Shown here one piece after another: positions 1-10,853 of a DNA stretch of 64,000 nucleotides. The DNA comes from Umboniibacter marinipuniceus (lineage in GTDB: Bacteria; Pseudomonadota; Gammaproteobacteria; Pseudomonadales; DSM-25080). The stretch lies in contig NZ_REFJ01000005.1 in NCBI RefSeq assembly GCF_003688415.1, positions 271,495 to 335,494 on the forward strand. Reading direction: 5' to 3'. Position numbers and translations under genes: made by a program. Numbering within the stretch: position 1 is the stretch's first letter; each line of letters opens with the position of its first letter. The notes below the pieces were generated by a model. That model ran no database searches and had not been told where the DNA came from. It was given only the letters and a program-made list of their open reading frames with translations.

Positions 1-680
1 GCCGCCTCTGTGGCCTAACTATGCTACTTCCGCATGGTTATGAAGGGCAGGGTCCAGAGCACTCTTCGGCACGATTAGAGAGATTCTTACAGTTATGTGC
101 CGAGCATAATATTCAGGTTTGTATCCCAACCACGCCGGCACAGGTCTTCCATATGCTCCGTCGCCAGGTTGTCAGACCAATGCGTCGCCCGCTTGTGGTA
201 ATGAGTCCGAAGTGGATCCTTCGTCATCCCTTAGCTACGTCGTCACTTGAAGATCTCGCGGAAGGTGGCTTCCAGAACGTCTTGCAAGATCCGGCCGCGG
301 ATCCGGCGAAAGTGAAGCGTGTCGTGATGTGTTCGGGCAAGGTTTACTACCACCTCGTGGAAGCTCGAGAAGAAACGGGCCAGGACGATGTGGCCTTTAT
401 CCGATTGGAGCAGCTGTATCCGTTCCCGCGGGAAGAACTTGCCGCGGCACTAGCGCCTTATAAGAACCTAAAGGACGTTGTTTGGTGTCAAGAAGAGCCA
501 ATGAATCAGGGCGCTTGGTACTCTAGCCAGCATCACTTGCACCGTGCTGTTAACGAGCACGATGCAACGCTAGCGCTGAGCTATGTTGGCCGTGAGGCTT
601 CGGCAGCTCCAGCAGCTGGCTCGATGAGTTTGCACCTTGAACAACAGAAGCGTTTCCTAGCGGACGCACTAAGCGTATAA
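1..680 (+). CDS. sucA: 2-oxoglutarate dehydrogenase E1 component, C-terminal part
   Basis: C-terminal part of the thiamine-diphosphate E1 subunit, which decarboxylates 2-oxoglutarate in the TCA cycle. The frame is open from base 3 with no start in view, so the gene continues left of the window; about 225 residues are visible. LLPHGYEGQGPEHSS, MCSGKVYYHL and CQEEPMNQGAW are family signatures of the transketolase-like C-terminal half of SucA. The stop is 50 bases before sucB, and lpdA, sucC and sucD follow on the same strand, the usual TCA operon order. Identification is firm; only the left end is missing. Confidence 0.96.
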   Translation, partial: RLCGLTMLLPHGYEGQGPEHSSARLERFLQLCAEHNIQVCIPTTPAQVFHMLRRQVVRPMRRPLVVMSPKWILRHPLATSSLEDLAEGGFQNVLQDPAADPAKVKRVVMCSGKVYYHLVEAREETGQDDVAFIRLEQLYPFPREELAAALAPYKNLKDVVWCQEEPMNQGAWYSSQHHLHRAVNEHDATLALSYVGREASAAPAAGSMSLHLEQQKRFLADALSV

Positions 681-730
681 TTATTGAACACTTGATGGGT
701 AATCCCACAAAACAAGCGAGCATATAAACA

Positions 731-3393
<2,663 letters not shown>

Positions 3394-3411
3394 AATATAA
3401 GTTTTTAATCG

Positions 3412-3472
3412 AAGCGTCATAGGTAAATTGTTTGCTGCATTGATTGGGCATCTATCTAGGACGCTTTTCTTG
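3412..3472 (+). other. Imperfect inverted repeat between lpdA and sucC
   Basis: The 112-base gap holds arms AAGCGTCATAG (3412-3422) and CTAGGACGCTT (3456-3466), complementary except for one pair, with a loop of about 33 bases and TTTTCTT after the right arm. It could be a weak terminator or attenuator separating sucABlpdA from sucCD, but the long loop makes this uncertain. Confidence 0.3.
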
Positions 3473-3505
3473 TGTTCCCCCAGGGACAATTAAGGTGGTA
3501 AAAAA

Positions 3506-4672
3506 ATGAACTTGCACGAGTATCAAGGTAAGCAGCTGTTCCGTCAGTATGGCCTACCTGTGTCAGATGGCATTGCCTGTGACACCCCAGAAGAAGCGGT
3601 AGCTGCGGCTAAGAAGATTGGCGGAGACATGTGGGTTGTTAAAGCCCAGGTCCATGCTGGCGGTCGTGGTAAAGCGGGCGGCGTTAAGTTGTTAAACAAC
3701 TTTGATGACATCCATGCTTTCGCTGACAAATGGTTAGGTAAGAACCTTGTAACCTATCAGACAGACGAAAATGGTCAGCCAGTTGCTAAGATCTTAGTTG
3801 AGACTTGCACCGACATCGCTCAGGAGCTTTACCTCGGCGCGGTTGTAGATCGTTCAACTCGTCGTGTTATCTTCATGGCCTCTACCGAAGGTGGCGTTGA
3901 GATTGAGAAAGTAGCTGAAGAGACTCCAGAAAAGATTCTTCAGGCCATCATCGATCCAGTTTGTGGCGCTCAGCCATACCAGGCTCGCGAGCTTGGCTTC
4001 AAGTTAGGCTTGAACCCAGTTCAGATGAAGCAATTCACTAAGATCTTCTTGGGCTTGGCAAAGATGTTCACCGAGAAAGACTTAGATCTTCTTGAGATCA
4101 ACCCATTGGTTATCACTGACGAAGGCAACTTGCACTGTCTTGACGCGAAAGTGTCTATTGATAGCAACGCCGTATACCGTCACAAAGATATCCAAGAAAT
4201 GCACGATCCTTCACAGGAAGACGAGCGTGAAGCACATGCTGCTCAGTTCGAACTTAACTACGTAGCGCTCGATGGCAACATCGGCTGTATGGTTAACGGT
4301 GCAGGCCTAGCAATGGGTACCATGGATATTGTTAAGCTACACGGTGGCGAGCCAGCTAACTTCCTAGATGTTGGTGGCGGCGCCACAAAAGAGCGTGTAA
4401 CGGAAGCATTCAAAATCATTCTTTCTGACACCAGTGTTAAAGCCGTTTTGGTTAACATCTTCGGTGGTATCGTTCGTTGCGATCTAATTGCTGACGGCAT
4501 CATTGGTGCAGTGAAAGAAGTTGGCGTTGAAGTTCCAGTTGTTGTTCGCCTTGAAGGTAACAACGCTGAGCTTGGCGCAAAAGTATTGGCAGAAAGTGGT
4601 CTTGGCGTAATTGCTGCGACGAGCTTAACTGATGCAGCTGAAAAAGTTGTTGCTGCAGCGGAGGGCAAATAA
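3506..4672 (+). CDS. sucC: Succinyl-CoA synthetase beta subunit (ADP-forming type)
   Basis: ATP-grasp beta subunit of succinyl-CoA synthetase, which makes ATP (or GTP) while converting succinyl-CoA to succinate. 388 residues, exactly the usual length. It opens with [12 protein letters not shown], the standard N-terminus, then the ATP-grasp fold with [20 protein letters not shown] and the CoA-ligase part [18 protein letters not shown] and [18 protein letters not shown] precedes the ATG. The TAA stop shares its last A with the ATG of sucD, so the two subunits are translationally coupled. Confidence 0.98.
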   Translation: MNLHEYQGKQLFRQYGLPVSDGIACDTPEEAVAAAKKIGGDMWVVKAQVHAGGRGKAGGVKLLNNFDDIHAFADKWLGKNLVTYQTDENGQPVAKILVETCTDIAQELYLGAVVDRSTRRVIFMASTEGGVEIEKVAEETPEKILQAIIDPVCGAQPYQARELGFKLGLNPVQMKQFTKIFLGLAKMFTEKDLDLLEINPLVITDEGNLHCLDAKVSIDSNAVYRHKDIQEMHDPSQEDEREAHAAQFELNYVALDGNIGCMVNGAGLAMGTMDIVKLHGGEPANFLDVGGGATKERVTEAFKIILSDTSVKAVLVNIFGGIVRCDLIADGIIGAVKEVGVEVPVVVRLEGNNAELGAKVLAESGLGVIAATSLTDAAEKVVAAAEGK

Positions 4673-5544
4673 TGAGCGTATTAATCAATAAAGACACCAA
4701 GGTAATCTGTCAGGGTTTCACTGGTGGTCAGGGTACTTTCCACTCTGAGCAAGCCATTGCATACGGTACCAACATGGTTGGCGGTGTAACGCCGGGTAAA
4801 GGCGGTACAACTCACCTTGGGCTTCCGGTATTTAACACGGTTAAAGAAGCGGTAGAAGCTACTGGTGCTGATGCCTCGGTTATCTACGTACCGGCTCCTT
4901 TCTGTAAGGACTCTATCATTGAAGCAGCCTACTCAGGCGTTAAGCTGATCGTGGCGATTACCGAAGGTATCCCAACGCTTGATATGCTTGAAGCAAAAGT
5001 TGTGTGTGATAACCAGGGCGTTCGTCTGATTGGACCAAACTGCCCAGGTGTCATCACTCCTGGAGAGTGTAAGATCGGTATCATGCCGGGTCACATTCAC
5101 TTGCCAGGTAAAGTTGGCATCGTATCGCGTTCTGGTACCTTGACCTACGAAGCGGTTAAGCAGACGACTGATCACGGTTTCGGCCAGTCTACCTGTGTTG
5201 GTATAGGTGGTGACCCAATTCCTGGTTCTAACTTCATCGACATTCTAGAAATGTTCGAGAATGATCCTAAGACCGAAGCAATCGTAATGATTGGTGAGAT
5301 CGGTGGTTCTGCAGAAGAAGAAGCAGCTGCTTACATCAAAGCAAATGTGACTAAGCCTGTTGTTTCTTACATTGCGGGTGTTACAGCGCCAGCAGGTAAG
5401 CGTATGGGTCACGCGGGCGCAATTATCGCTGGCGGTAAGGGTACTGCAGACGAGAAGTTCGCAGCACTGGAAGATGCAGGCGTGAAGACAGTTCGTTCTT
5501 TGGCTGGTATCGGTGATGCACTGAAGGAAATCACTGGCTGGTAA
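4672..5544 (+). CDS. sucD: Succinyl-CoA synthetase alpha subunit
   Basis: Alpha subunit carrying the CoA-binding Rossmann domain and the phosphorylated histidine. 290 residues. [17 protein letters not shown] at the N-terminus binds Co[20 protein letters not shown] is the central signature; the phospho-histidine is H247 in [12 protein letters not shown]. The start codon overlaps the stop of sucC by one base (TAATG). A strong terminator follows 29 bases after the stop, closing the TCA operon. Confidence 0.98.
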   Translation: MSVLINKDTKVICQGFTGGQGTFHSEQAIAYGTNMVGGVTPGKGGTTHLGLPVFNTVKEAVEATGADASVIYVPAPFCKDSIIEAAYSGVKLIVAITEGIPTLDMLEAKVVCDNQGVRLIGPNCPGVITPGECKIGIMPGHIHLPGKVGIVSRSGTLTYEAVKQTTDHGFGQSTCVGIGGDPIPGSNFIDILEMFENDPKTEAIVMIGEIGGSAEEEAAAYIKANVTKPVVSYIAGVTAPAGKRMGHAGAIIAGGKGTADEKFAALEDAGVKTVRSLAGIGDALKEITGW

Positions 5545-5573
5545 GCGAGTGTTTGCTAAAGTGTTCAAAAAGA

Positions 5574-5598
5574 GGTCGCCTTTGGCGGCCTTTTTTTT
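5574..5598 (+). terminator. Rho-independent terminator after sucD
   Basis: GGTCGCC (5574-5580), loop TTT and GGCGGCC (5584-5590) form a 7-bp stem with one G-T pair, followed by eight T. Classic intrinsic terminator, 29 bases after the sucD stop. Confidence 0.92.
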
Positions 5599-5802
5599 GC
5601 TTTCCAAAAAGAGAATGCGGGGTGAAATCCTCGTCCTACCATTATTCAGGCTAGTTAACGGTTTTGTTATCGCTTAAACAGTGTTAATCAGGCTAGCCGG
5701 TTATTCTATCCTCGTTCAAATGGCGTTAAACTTTGAGCTATCGCACTTTTCGTGCTTGAATAGTGTCATAACAAATAACCCATTGACTGCAGGACGCTGA
5801 CT

Positions 5803-6540
5803 ATGAAACGGGTAATACAGCTACTGATGGGCGCAATGCTTATCGCCGGCGCGCTTTATCTTGCCTTTGAACCGTCGTTGACTGACGATTCTGGCAACAC
5901 CAGGGCAACCAACTCAGCGCCAGCAAGCGGTGAGAATTCTTCTGAGTCTAGAGGTGATGGGGACGGTGGTGATCGCGCAGCGGCCGCTAACAGCGAGAAT
6001 AGCGAAAACTCGGCAAATCAGCCCATTGGTTCCACTCAGACTACTACGCAAATCCCTCTGGATCTTCCTGCCGGCGCAACGGCCGAAGAGAATGCTGCAC
6101 TGCTTACGGGTTGGCTTCAGGAGCAGGGTTGGCTTGGCGAGCATGATGAATTAGTAGAGTTGTTTAATTCTGGCGCCGTGGGGAGCGTTGAGGTTGAACG
6201 AGTGAGGCAGTTTCACAATGGCTTGCCCGTCTACGACTCTAACCTTGTGGTGCTTCGCAGAGATAACGTGTTGGTGGAGCTTGATGGCGCACTTGCGGTG
6301 GATGTCAATTTAGATGTAGAACCCACGGTTAGTATTGAAGCTGCATGGGAAACGGCCAGCGCTAGTGTTAGTTTCAGTGTCGTGGCAGCAGTGCCGGAGG
6401 CGCTGCAAGTTCACTCCCGGGCCGGCGAGAGTCACTTAGTCTGGGTCTTTAGGGGTGGCGATATGCGCGCCCGTACAGAAGTGCTCGTTGATGCGCACAG
6501 CAATGAGGTGTTGAGAAAGGTCACCAAAGGAGCAATTTAA
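5803..6540 (+). CDS. Membrane-anchored FTP/PepSY propeptide-like protein (partner of the M4 peptidase)
   Basis: 245-residue protein with a signal-anchor TM at about 4-22 and no lipobox cysteine, then a Ser/Asn/Glu-rich linker to about 85. Residues 125-170 (RVRQFHNGLPVYDSNLVV) match the FTP fold of thermolysin propeptides. Residues 175-240, with SIEAAW, LVWVF and the terminal VDAHSNEVL, match a PepSY domain. This is the propeptide architecture normally fused to the front of M4 metalloproteases, here a separate gene two bases before an M4 catalytic gene that has no propeptide. Inference: it acts in trans as folding chaperone or inhibitor of that protease from the periplasmic face. It is the first gene of the ten-gene operon; the 258-base upstream gap shows no convincing promoter. 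Confidence 0.8.
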   Translation: MKRVIQLLMGAMLIAGALYLAFEPSLTDDSGNTRATNSAPASGENSSESRGDGDGGDRAAAANSENSENSANQPIGSTQTTTQIPLDLPAGATAEENAALLTGWLQEQGWLGEHDELVELFNSGAVGSVEVERVRQFHNGLPVYDSNLVVLRRDNVLVELDGALAVDVNLDVEPTVSIEAAWETASASVSFSVVAAVPEALQVHSRAGESHLVWVFRGGDMRARTEVLVDAHSNEVLRKVTKGAI

Positions 6541-6542
6541 TT

Positions 6543-8282
6543 ATGTTAATTAGATTAGCCCTAGTAACCGCTCTATTTTGTCTTTCATCGCTAACGGTTG
6601 CCAATCAGCCAGTGGCCCACATCTTTGATTATCAGCGATTCTGTGCACAACATAAGAATCGCCCCTCGCAGGATCAATGGTGGCGCTATTTGGTGGCGCT
6701 ATCTGGCCGAATTGATGGTGATATCCGAGTATATCGAAATCACCTTGAGGGTAATGGCGATCCGTTAGTGATGGCGATTAGCCAGAATGCTCAATACTAC
6801 GATGCCTTCCGTAGACTGATGGGAATGGACGGCGTAGACGGAAGAGGCCTAAGGCACAATCTGTTGGTTAATATGAACCGAGGCTCGAATGGTGAACCCT
6901 TCGAATGTGGAGACGGTGAAGTCTTCGATGCCATGAGTGTTCGCCAAGGTAATGAACTTTCCTTTGACGCCTTTAGTAAAACAACCATGGCCTTGGAAGA
7001 AGTGGTTGGTCATGAGGCTTATCATGCATTTATTGGTTACAATTCCGCTTTAGAATACGAGTTTCAGTCTGGCGCACTCAATGAGGCGCTCGCCGATGCC
7101 TTTGGCGTTGTTTTCCGTCAATGGCTAGAATCCGGGCGGCCCGATAATCCCGCTGATATTCAATCACGTTCAAATGCGCTTTGGCAGTTGCGAGATGTGG
7201 GACAGCCGCTTCGCGATATGATCAGCCCAAATAATCACGATCAGCCTGATCACATGAATCAGTATATTAAGCTGCCCAATACGGCGGACGGGGATTGGGG
7301 GGGCGTTCATTACAACTCAGGCATCATCAACCACGCTTTTTTTCTATTGGCGGAGGGTGGTCAACATCGACGTCTTGGCTCAGGGCCAACGGTCTCCGGG
7401 ATTGGTCCCTACAAAGCCTTAACTATCTGGCATAGTGGCGCCATTTTGATGCACCCGTACAGCGATTTCCGCGATGCGCGCGAGAAGTTTCAACGTGCCG
7501 CGGTGGAGTTATTCGGTCATGGGAGCGGTGAAGTTCAATCGCTGGTGAACGCCTTGGACGCCGTTGGTATTGCCTTTGTGCCACTTCCACAGGCCCCGGT
7601 AACAACTCCGGGCCCAACAGAGCCAGAAGAAACTATACCTCCTGTTAATGATCCTGTTACGGTACCCACGCCGCCCGAGACAAGCGCGGATCCCGTGGTC
7701 ATCGATACCAACCCTAACCCAGGGCCAGTCGTAACCAATCCCGCGCCGACGCCCGGGCCGGTGATGGCAAACCCTGAGCCCGAGCCCACTGAGGGAACCG
7801 AAGCTAAGCGTTGGTGGCTGATAGGGCTGTTACTGGTCGCCGGTGGCGCCCTGCTATGGTTAAGTCGAAGGCAGCCGTTTGCCGAAACAGCTAGCACAGT
7901 AGCCAGTCCAGCGTGGTCTTCGGTACAACAGGCGTCCAGAAAAGCGGATTCAGATAACGCCAGCGCAGGTACCAGTAAGGACTTTAAAATCCACATCGAT
8001 GGGGCAAAGCTGTACTTGGACCCAGCGCTCTTGCGAACAAAGGATGGTCAAGTTTTTGGACGGTCGGCCAATTTTTGCCACGTGGTACTGGCGAACGCGG
8101 CAATATCAAGGCGACATCTTCGTGTTTGTTTGGTTGACAAGGCACTTTGGGTGACCGATCTGAATAGCCAGGCGGGGGTGATGGTGAATGGCCAGTCGAT
8201 CCCGCCGATGCAGCCAGTCCGATGGGAAATTGGTGACACTCTGAGTGTTGCTAACCGGGTTAAATTGGAGCGTAAATCATGA
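6543..8282 (+). CDS. Thermolysin-family (M4) metallopeptidase with TM and cytoplasmic FHA domain
   Basis: 579 residues with an unusual build. Signal peptide 1-20 (cut after SSLTVA); M4 catalytic domain about 45-345; Pro-rich linker 348-420; TM 424-441 followed by SRR; FHA domain 482-579. M4 landmarks are all present: zinc motif HEAYH (H157, E158, H161), third ligand E181 in GALNEALAD, catalytic histidine H256 in GGVHYNSGIIN, and a C-terminal helix ending NALDAVGI. HEAYH replaces the usual HELTH. The FHA part shows FGRSANF, SRRH and a degenerate NSQAGVMVNG loop. The predicted orientation puts the protease in the periplasm and FHA in the cytoplasm. It lacks the propeptide, which the preceding gene supplies. 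Its stop overlaps the next start (ATGA). Confidence 0.88.
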   Translation: MLIRLALVTALFCLSSLTVANQPVAHIFDYQRFCAQHKNRPSQDQWWRYLVALSGRIDGDIRVYRNHLEGNGDPLVMAISQNAQYYDAFRRLMGMDGVDGRGLRHNLLVNMNRGSNGEPFECGDGEVFDAMSVRQGNELSFDAFSKTTMALEEVVGHEAYHAFIGYNSALEYEFQSGALNEALADAFGVVFRQWLESGRPDNPADIQSRSNALWQLRDVGQPLRDMISPNNHDQPDHMNQYIKLPNTADGDWGGVHYNSGIINHAFFLLAEGGQHRRLGSGPTVSGIGPYKALTIWHSGAILMHPYSDFRDAREKFQRAAVELFGHGSGEVQSLVNALDAVGIAFVPLPQAPVTTPGPTEPEETIPPVNDPVTVPTPPETSADPVVIDTNPNPGPVVTNPAPTPGPVMANPEPEPTEGTEAKRWWLIGLLLVAGGALLWLSRRQPFAETASTVASPAWSSVQQASRKADSDNASAGTSKDFKIHIDGAKLYLDPALLRTKDGQVFGRSANFCHVVLANAAISRRHLRVCLVDKALWVTDLNSQAGVMVNGQSIPPMQPVRWEIGDTLSVANRVKLERKS

Positions 8283-8548
8283 GCAGCTTCACCACCTATT
8301 TCTTCGGCAGAGATCAGAGCAACTCCATTGTATTGGATGATCCAAGTATCTCTCGCTTTCACTGTGAGTTGACCGTTAATGGCGACGACTGTCTGCTAGT
8401 TGATGCGAACTCGACCCACGGCTGTTTTGTGGAGCGCAATGGTGACTGGGAAAGCGTGAAGAACAGCCAGCTTAAATTGACGGATAAGGTTAAAATTGGC
8501 CGCTTGAGTGGCCTGTTGAAGGATTTTATAAAGGGAGAAAAGGCGTGA
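8279..8548 (+). CDS. Single-domain FHA protein
   Basis: 89-residue soluble protein that is nothing but an FHA (phospho-threonine-binding) domain. The binding-loop residues are visible: G10-R11 in FFGRDQSNS, S25-R26 and H28 in PSISRFHCEL, and the ANSTHG loop in place of the usual SxNG. Start and stop overlap the neighbours by four bases on both sides (ATGA and GTGA), so it is translationally coupled inside the operon. Likely a cytoplasmic adaptor that reads phosphorylation laid down by the kinase at the end of the operon. Confidence 0.85.
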   Translation: MSSFTTYFFGRDQSNSIVLDDPSISRFHCELTVNGDDCLLVDANSTHGCFVERNGDWESVKNSQLKLTDKVKIGRLSGLLKDFIKGEKA

Positions 8549-9354
8549 CCAATATTTTGGAGATCAAAGAGAGTCACTTGAGGGTAACCGTGGCGTTAAT
8601 CTCTGTGATATTGGCAGCGGTGTGGATTTTAGTCATTGATTTGGCGTTGAATACACCTGCCGATGGAATCAGAATTGTGGATGTGCTGATTGATAGGGCG
8701 AATGAGCTTTATCCGTTCACCATTCAGAATTTGATGTGGATTTTCTTTTTCTTTGGCCTTGGCGAATTATGGATTCGTAACCAGCGAGCCAATATTGAGG
8801 CGCAGCAGCTGGGGCTTAGGCTGCTCCCGGAAGATGAAGAAACACTATTGCGCGGCAAAGACCTCGGAAGTATCGTGCTGTCGATTCGCGGAGCCGGTTC
8901 GCAGCGTCTCTATTATCTTCAGGAATTGATAATGCGCACTATTCAACAATTCCGACTCAATGACTCGGTTGCACAGGCGGATAGCCTGTTGAACACTTCG
9001 TTGGACCTCATTCACGCCGAACTCGATATTAAATACAATATGTTGCGCTACATCAGTTGGTTGCTACCAACGCTGGGCTTCATTGGTACCGTAGTGGGTA
9101 TTTCCCTTGCGCTGGGTGAGGCGGGCAACATGCCTGAGGTGACTGATGGTGACGCAATTAAAGCGTGGATGGGCCTGCTCACGGCCAAGCTAGGCATTGC
9201 CTTTAACACAACATTAGTGGCGCTGCTGCAGTCCGCCGTACTAGTGTTTCTTATTCATATTGTGCAGGCGAAAGAAGAAGAGGGCGTCAATCGTATTGGT
9301 CGCTACTGTCTACACAATCTCATTAATCGTTTGTACGAATCGCAAGAGAGGTAA
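8545..9354 (+). CDS. MotA/TolQ/ExbB-like inner-membrane ion channel subunit
   Basis: 269 residues with four predicted TM segments: about 14-35, 57-77, 169-191 and 216-240. A cytoplasmic domain of about 90 residues lies between TM2 and TM3. The last two TMs carry the family hallmarks LLPTLGFIGTVVGISLAL and LGIAFNTTLVAL, which match the ExbB/TolQ/MotA proton-channel motif and its TM4 polar face. The four-TM plan is closer to MotA than to three-TM ExbB. The GTG start overlaps the preceding stop (GTGA). No separate MotB/ExbD gene adjoins it, but the vWA protein encoded at 12281 has a single N-terminal TM with a conserved-type Asp and is the natural partner. Confidence 0.82.
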   Translation: MTNILEIKESHLRVTVALISVILAAVWILVIDLALNTPADGIRIVDVLIDRANELYPFTIQNLMWIFFFFGLGELWIRNQRANIEAQQLGLRLLPEDEETLLRGKDLGSIVLSIRGAGSQRLYYLQELIMRTIQQFRLNDSVAQADSLLNTSLDLIHAELDIKYNMLRYISWLLPTLGFIGTVVGISLALGEAGNMPEVTDGDAIKAWMGLLTAKLGIAFNTTLVALLQSAVLVFLIHIVQAKEEEGVNRIGRYCLHNLINRLYESQER

Positions 9355-9359
9355 TTGTT

Positions 9360-10085
9360 ATGCCGGCAAAAATTGGCCCCGATGGGAAGCCCATCGTTGT
9401 AGATACTGTTCCGTTTAAAGCAGATTATCAAGATGATGATGCCACTGCTCCCTATGACCCTAACGCTGATCGACGTACGCCAAGCAACTTTGATGAAGAT
9501 GAGGCGACCGCACCGTTTTCGACTCAGACAGCAGGGGCCACATCGCCGATGGCCGACCCTACACGGGCGCTTGATATTGAGGAAGTCGAAGTCAATATTC
9601 GCGGCGCGAAACAAGCACCAGTCAGTGCGGTAGTTGAAGAAGATGACGAGGCTACTCAGGTCTACCGAGCGCCTCGACCGTCGTCATCGACTCACGCTGC
9701 TGAAGCGGGCGCACCAACAGAAGCCGAACAGACTTCCGTAGCGATGCAGGATCCTCCAGTGGGTTGGTTAGTGGTCACTGACGGACCAGGTAAGGGCGAG
9801 GTCGTTACCATCGGCTACGGACAAAATTCCGTCGGGCGTTCGGGCGCACGCATCAATTTGAATTTTGGTGATAGTGAAATCTCTCGCGAGTCACACATTA
9901 CGGTCATTTATGATCCTAACGCTCGAGCCTTTTATGTGGGGCCAGGCACCGGGAAGTCGCTGGGTTACCTAAACGGTTCACCTATCTTGATGCCGGTAGC
10001 CATGAATAATTCTGATGAGCTGAAGCTAGGAGCTACTGCCCTTCGCTTTGTTGCACTTTGTGGCGAAGGCTTTGGTTGGGAATAG
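9360..10085 (+). CDS. FHA protein with three acidic phospho-threonine-like motifs
   Basis: 241 residues, soluble. The disordered N-terminal half (1-130) carries the same short motif three times: DDDATAPYD (T29), DEDEATAPF (T50) and EDDEATQVYRAP (T99), each with an aromatic residue three positions after the threonine. The C-terminal half (about 135-238) is an FHA domain with VGRSGAR, SRESH and YLNG as the phosphopeptide-binding loops. The arrangement recalls the mycobacterial regulator GarA, in which an N-terminal threonine motif is phosphorylated by a Ser/Thr kinase and then bound by the protein's own FHA domain. A kinase and two PP2C phosphatases lie in the same operon. It begins five bases after the channel gene. 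Confidence 0.87.
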   Translation: MPAKIGPDGKPIVVDTVPFKADYQDDDATAPYDPNADRRTPSNFDEDEATAPFSTQTAGATSPMADPTRALDIEEVEVNIRGAKQAPVSAVVEEDDEATQVYRAPRPSSSTHAAEAGAPTEAEQTSVAMQDPPVGWLVVTDGPGKGEVVTIGYGQNSVGRSGARINLNFGDSEISRESHITVIYDPNARAFYVGPGTGKSLGYLNGSPILMPVAMNNSDELKLGATALRFVALCGEGFGWE

Positions 10086-10853
10086 ATGTTGGAATTTGAT
10101 GTAGGCGTCAGCCAGTGGCAGGGGCGAAGAGCCTATCAGCAAGATAGCGTGACTGCGCAATACCTCGCTAATGACCGGTTGTTGGCCGTAGTCTGTGATG
10201 GTATGGGTGGAACCGTTGGCGGTGAAGTTGCTGCGTCAGCGGCCCTCGATGCAATTGTTAGTCGCTTCGACCCACATGCTGATGATTTATCAGCGCAGTG
10301 GTTACAGCTTGCAGGTGCAGCGAATAACGCCCTGGCTAAAGCCATCAAGGCCGATGAGGCACTGGCATCAATGGGAACGACTTTGGTGTCACTGTTTATT
10401 GATAAACAGGGGTTAAGGTGGTTGAGCGTTGGCGACTCGCCGTTGTGGCTGTTTCGCGATGGTGAGCTCCAGCGTCTTAATATTGATGAGTCTTACGGCG
10501 GCTTTTTAGATCGCGAGGCCGCGGCGGGACATATCAGTTGGGAGGAAGCACGGTCGAACACCAAGCGACACCAGCTTATGAATGTCTTACAGGGGAAGAA
10601 GTCGTTAGTCGTTAATGATATCGCCGATGAGGCGGTGGTACTGCAGAGTAATGATGTGCTCCTGCTTGCGTCAGATGGTATTCAGACGCTTAGCGATGGC
10701 CATATTGCTCATGTGATGCGGGAGCACCTTGGTGAATCAGCAAATAGTATTACGGAGCAGTTAATGCGTGCCGTTCATAGGGAAAACCACCCGAAACAGG
10801 ACAACGTGTCTATCGCGTTGATCAAAGTAGAGCAAGGGAGTGAGTCAGAATGA
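10086..10853 (+). CDS. PP2C-family Ser/Thr protein phosphatase, soluble
   Basis: 255 residues, a complete PP2C domain with no TM. Metal-binding and family motifs in order: AYQQDS (D20), VVCDGMGGTVGGEVA (D38), a GTTLV equivalent at MGTTLVSLF, SVGDSPLWLF, LLLASDGIQTL and KQDNVSIALI. Expected to remove phosphate from threonine or serine in the cytoplasm and so oppose the kinase encoded at 14329. Its ATG follows the stop of the preceding FHA gene with no gap, and its own end overlaps the next start (ATGA). Confidence 0.92.
   Translation: MLEFDVGVSQWQGRRAYQQDSVTAQYLANDRLLAVVCDGMGGTVGGEVAASAALDAIVSRFDPHADDLSAQWLQLAGAANNALAKAIKADEALASMGTTLVSLFIDKQGLRWLSVGDSPLWLFRDGELQRLNIDESYGGFLDREAAAGHISWEEARSNTKRHQLMNVLQGKKSLVVNDIADEAVVLQSNDVLLLASDGIQTLSDGHIAHVMREHLGESANSITEQLMRAVHRENHPKQDNVSIALIKVEQGSESE

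Noticed and set aside
5600..5802. Promoter for the ten-gene operon
   Set aside because: Several weak -35/-10-like words and a repeated TCAGGCTAG are present, but no pair has good boxes with good spacing, so none is called.
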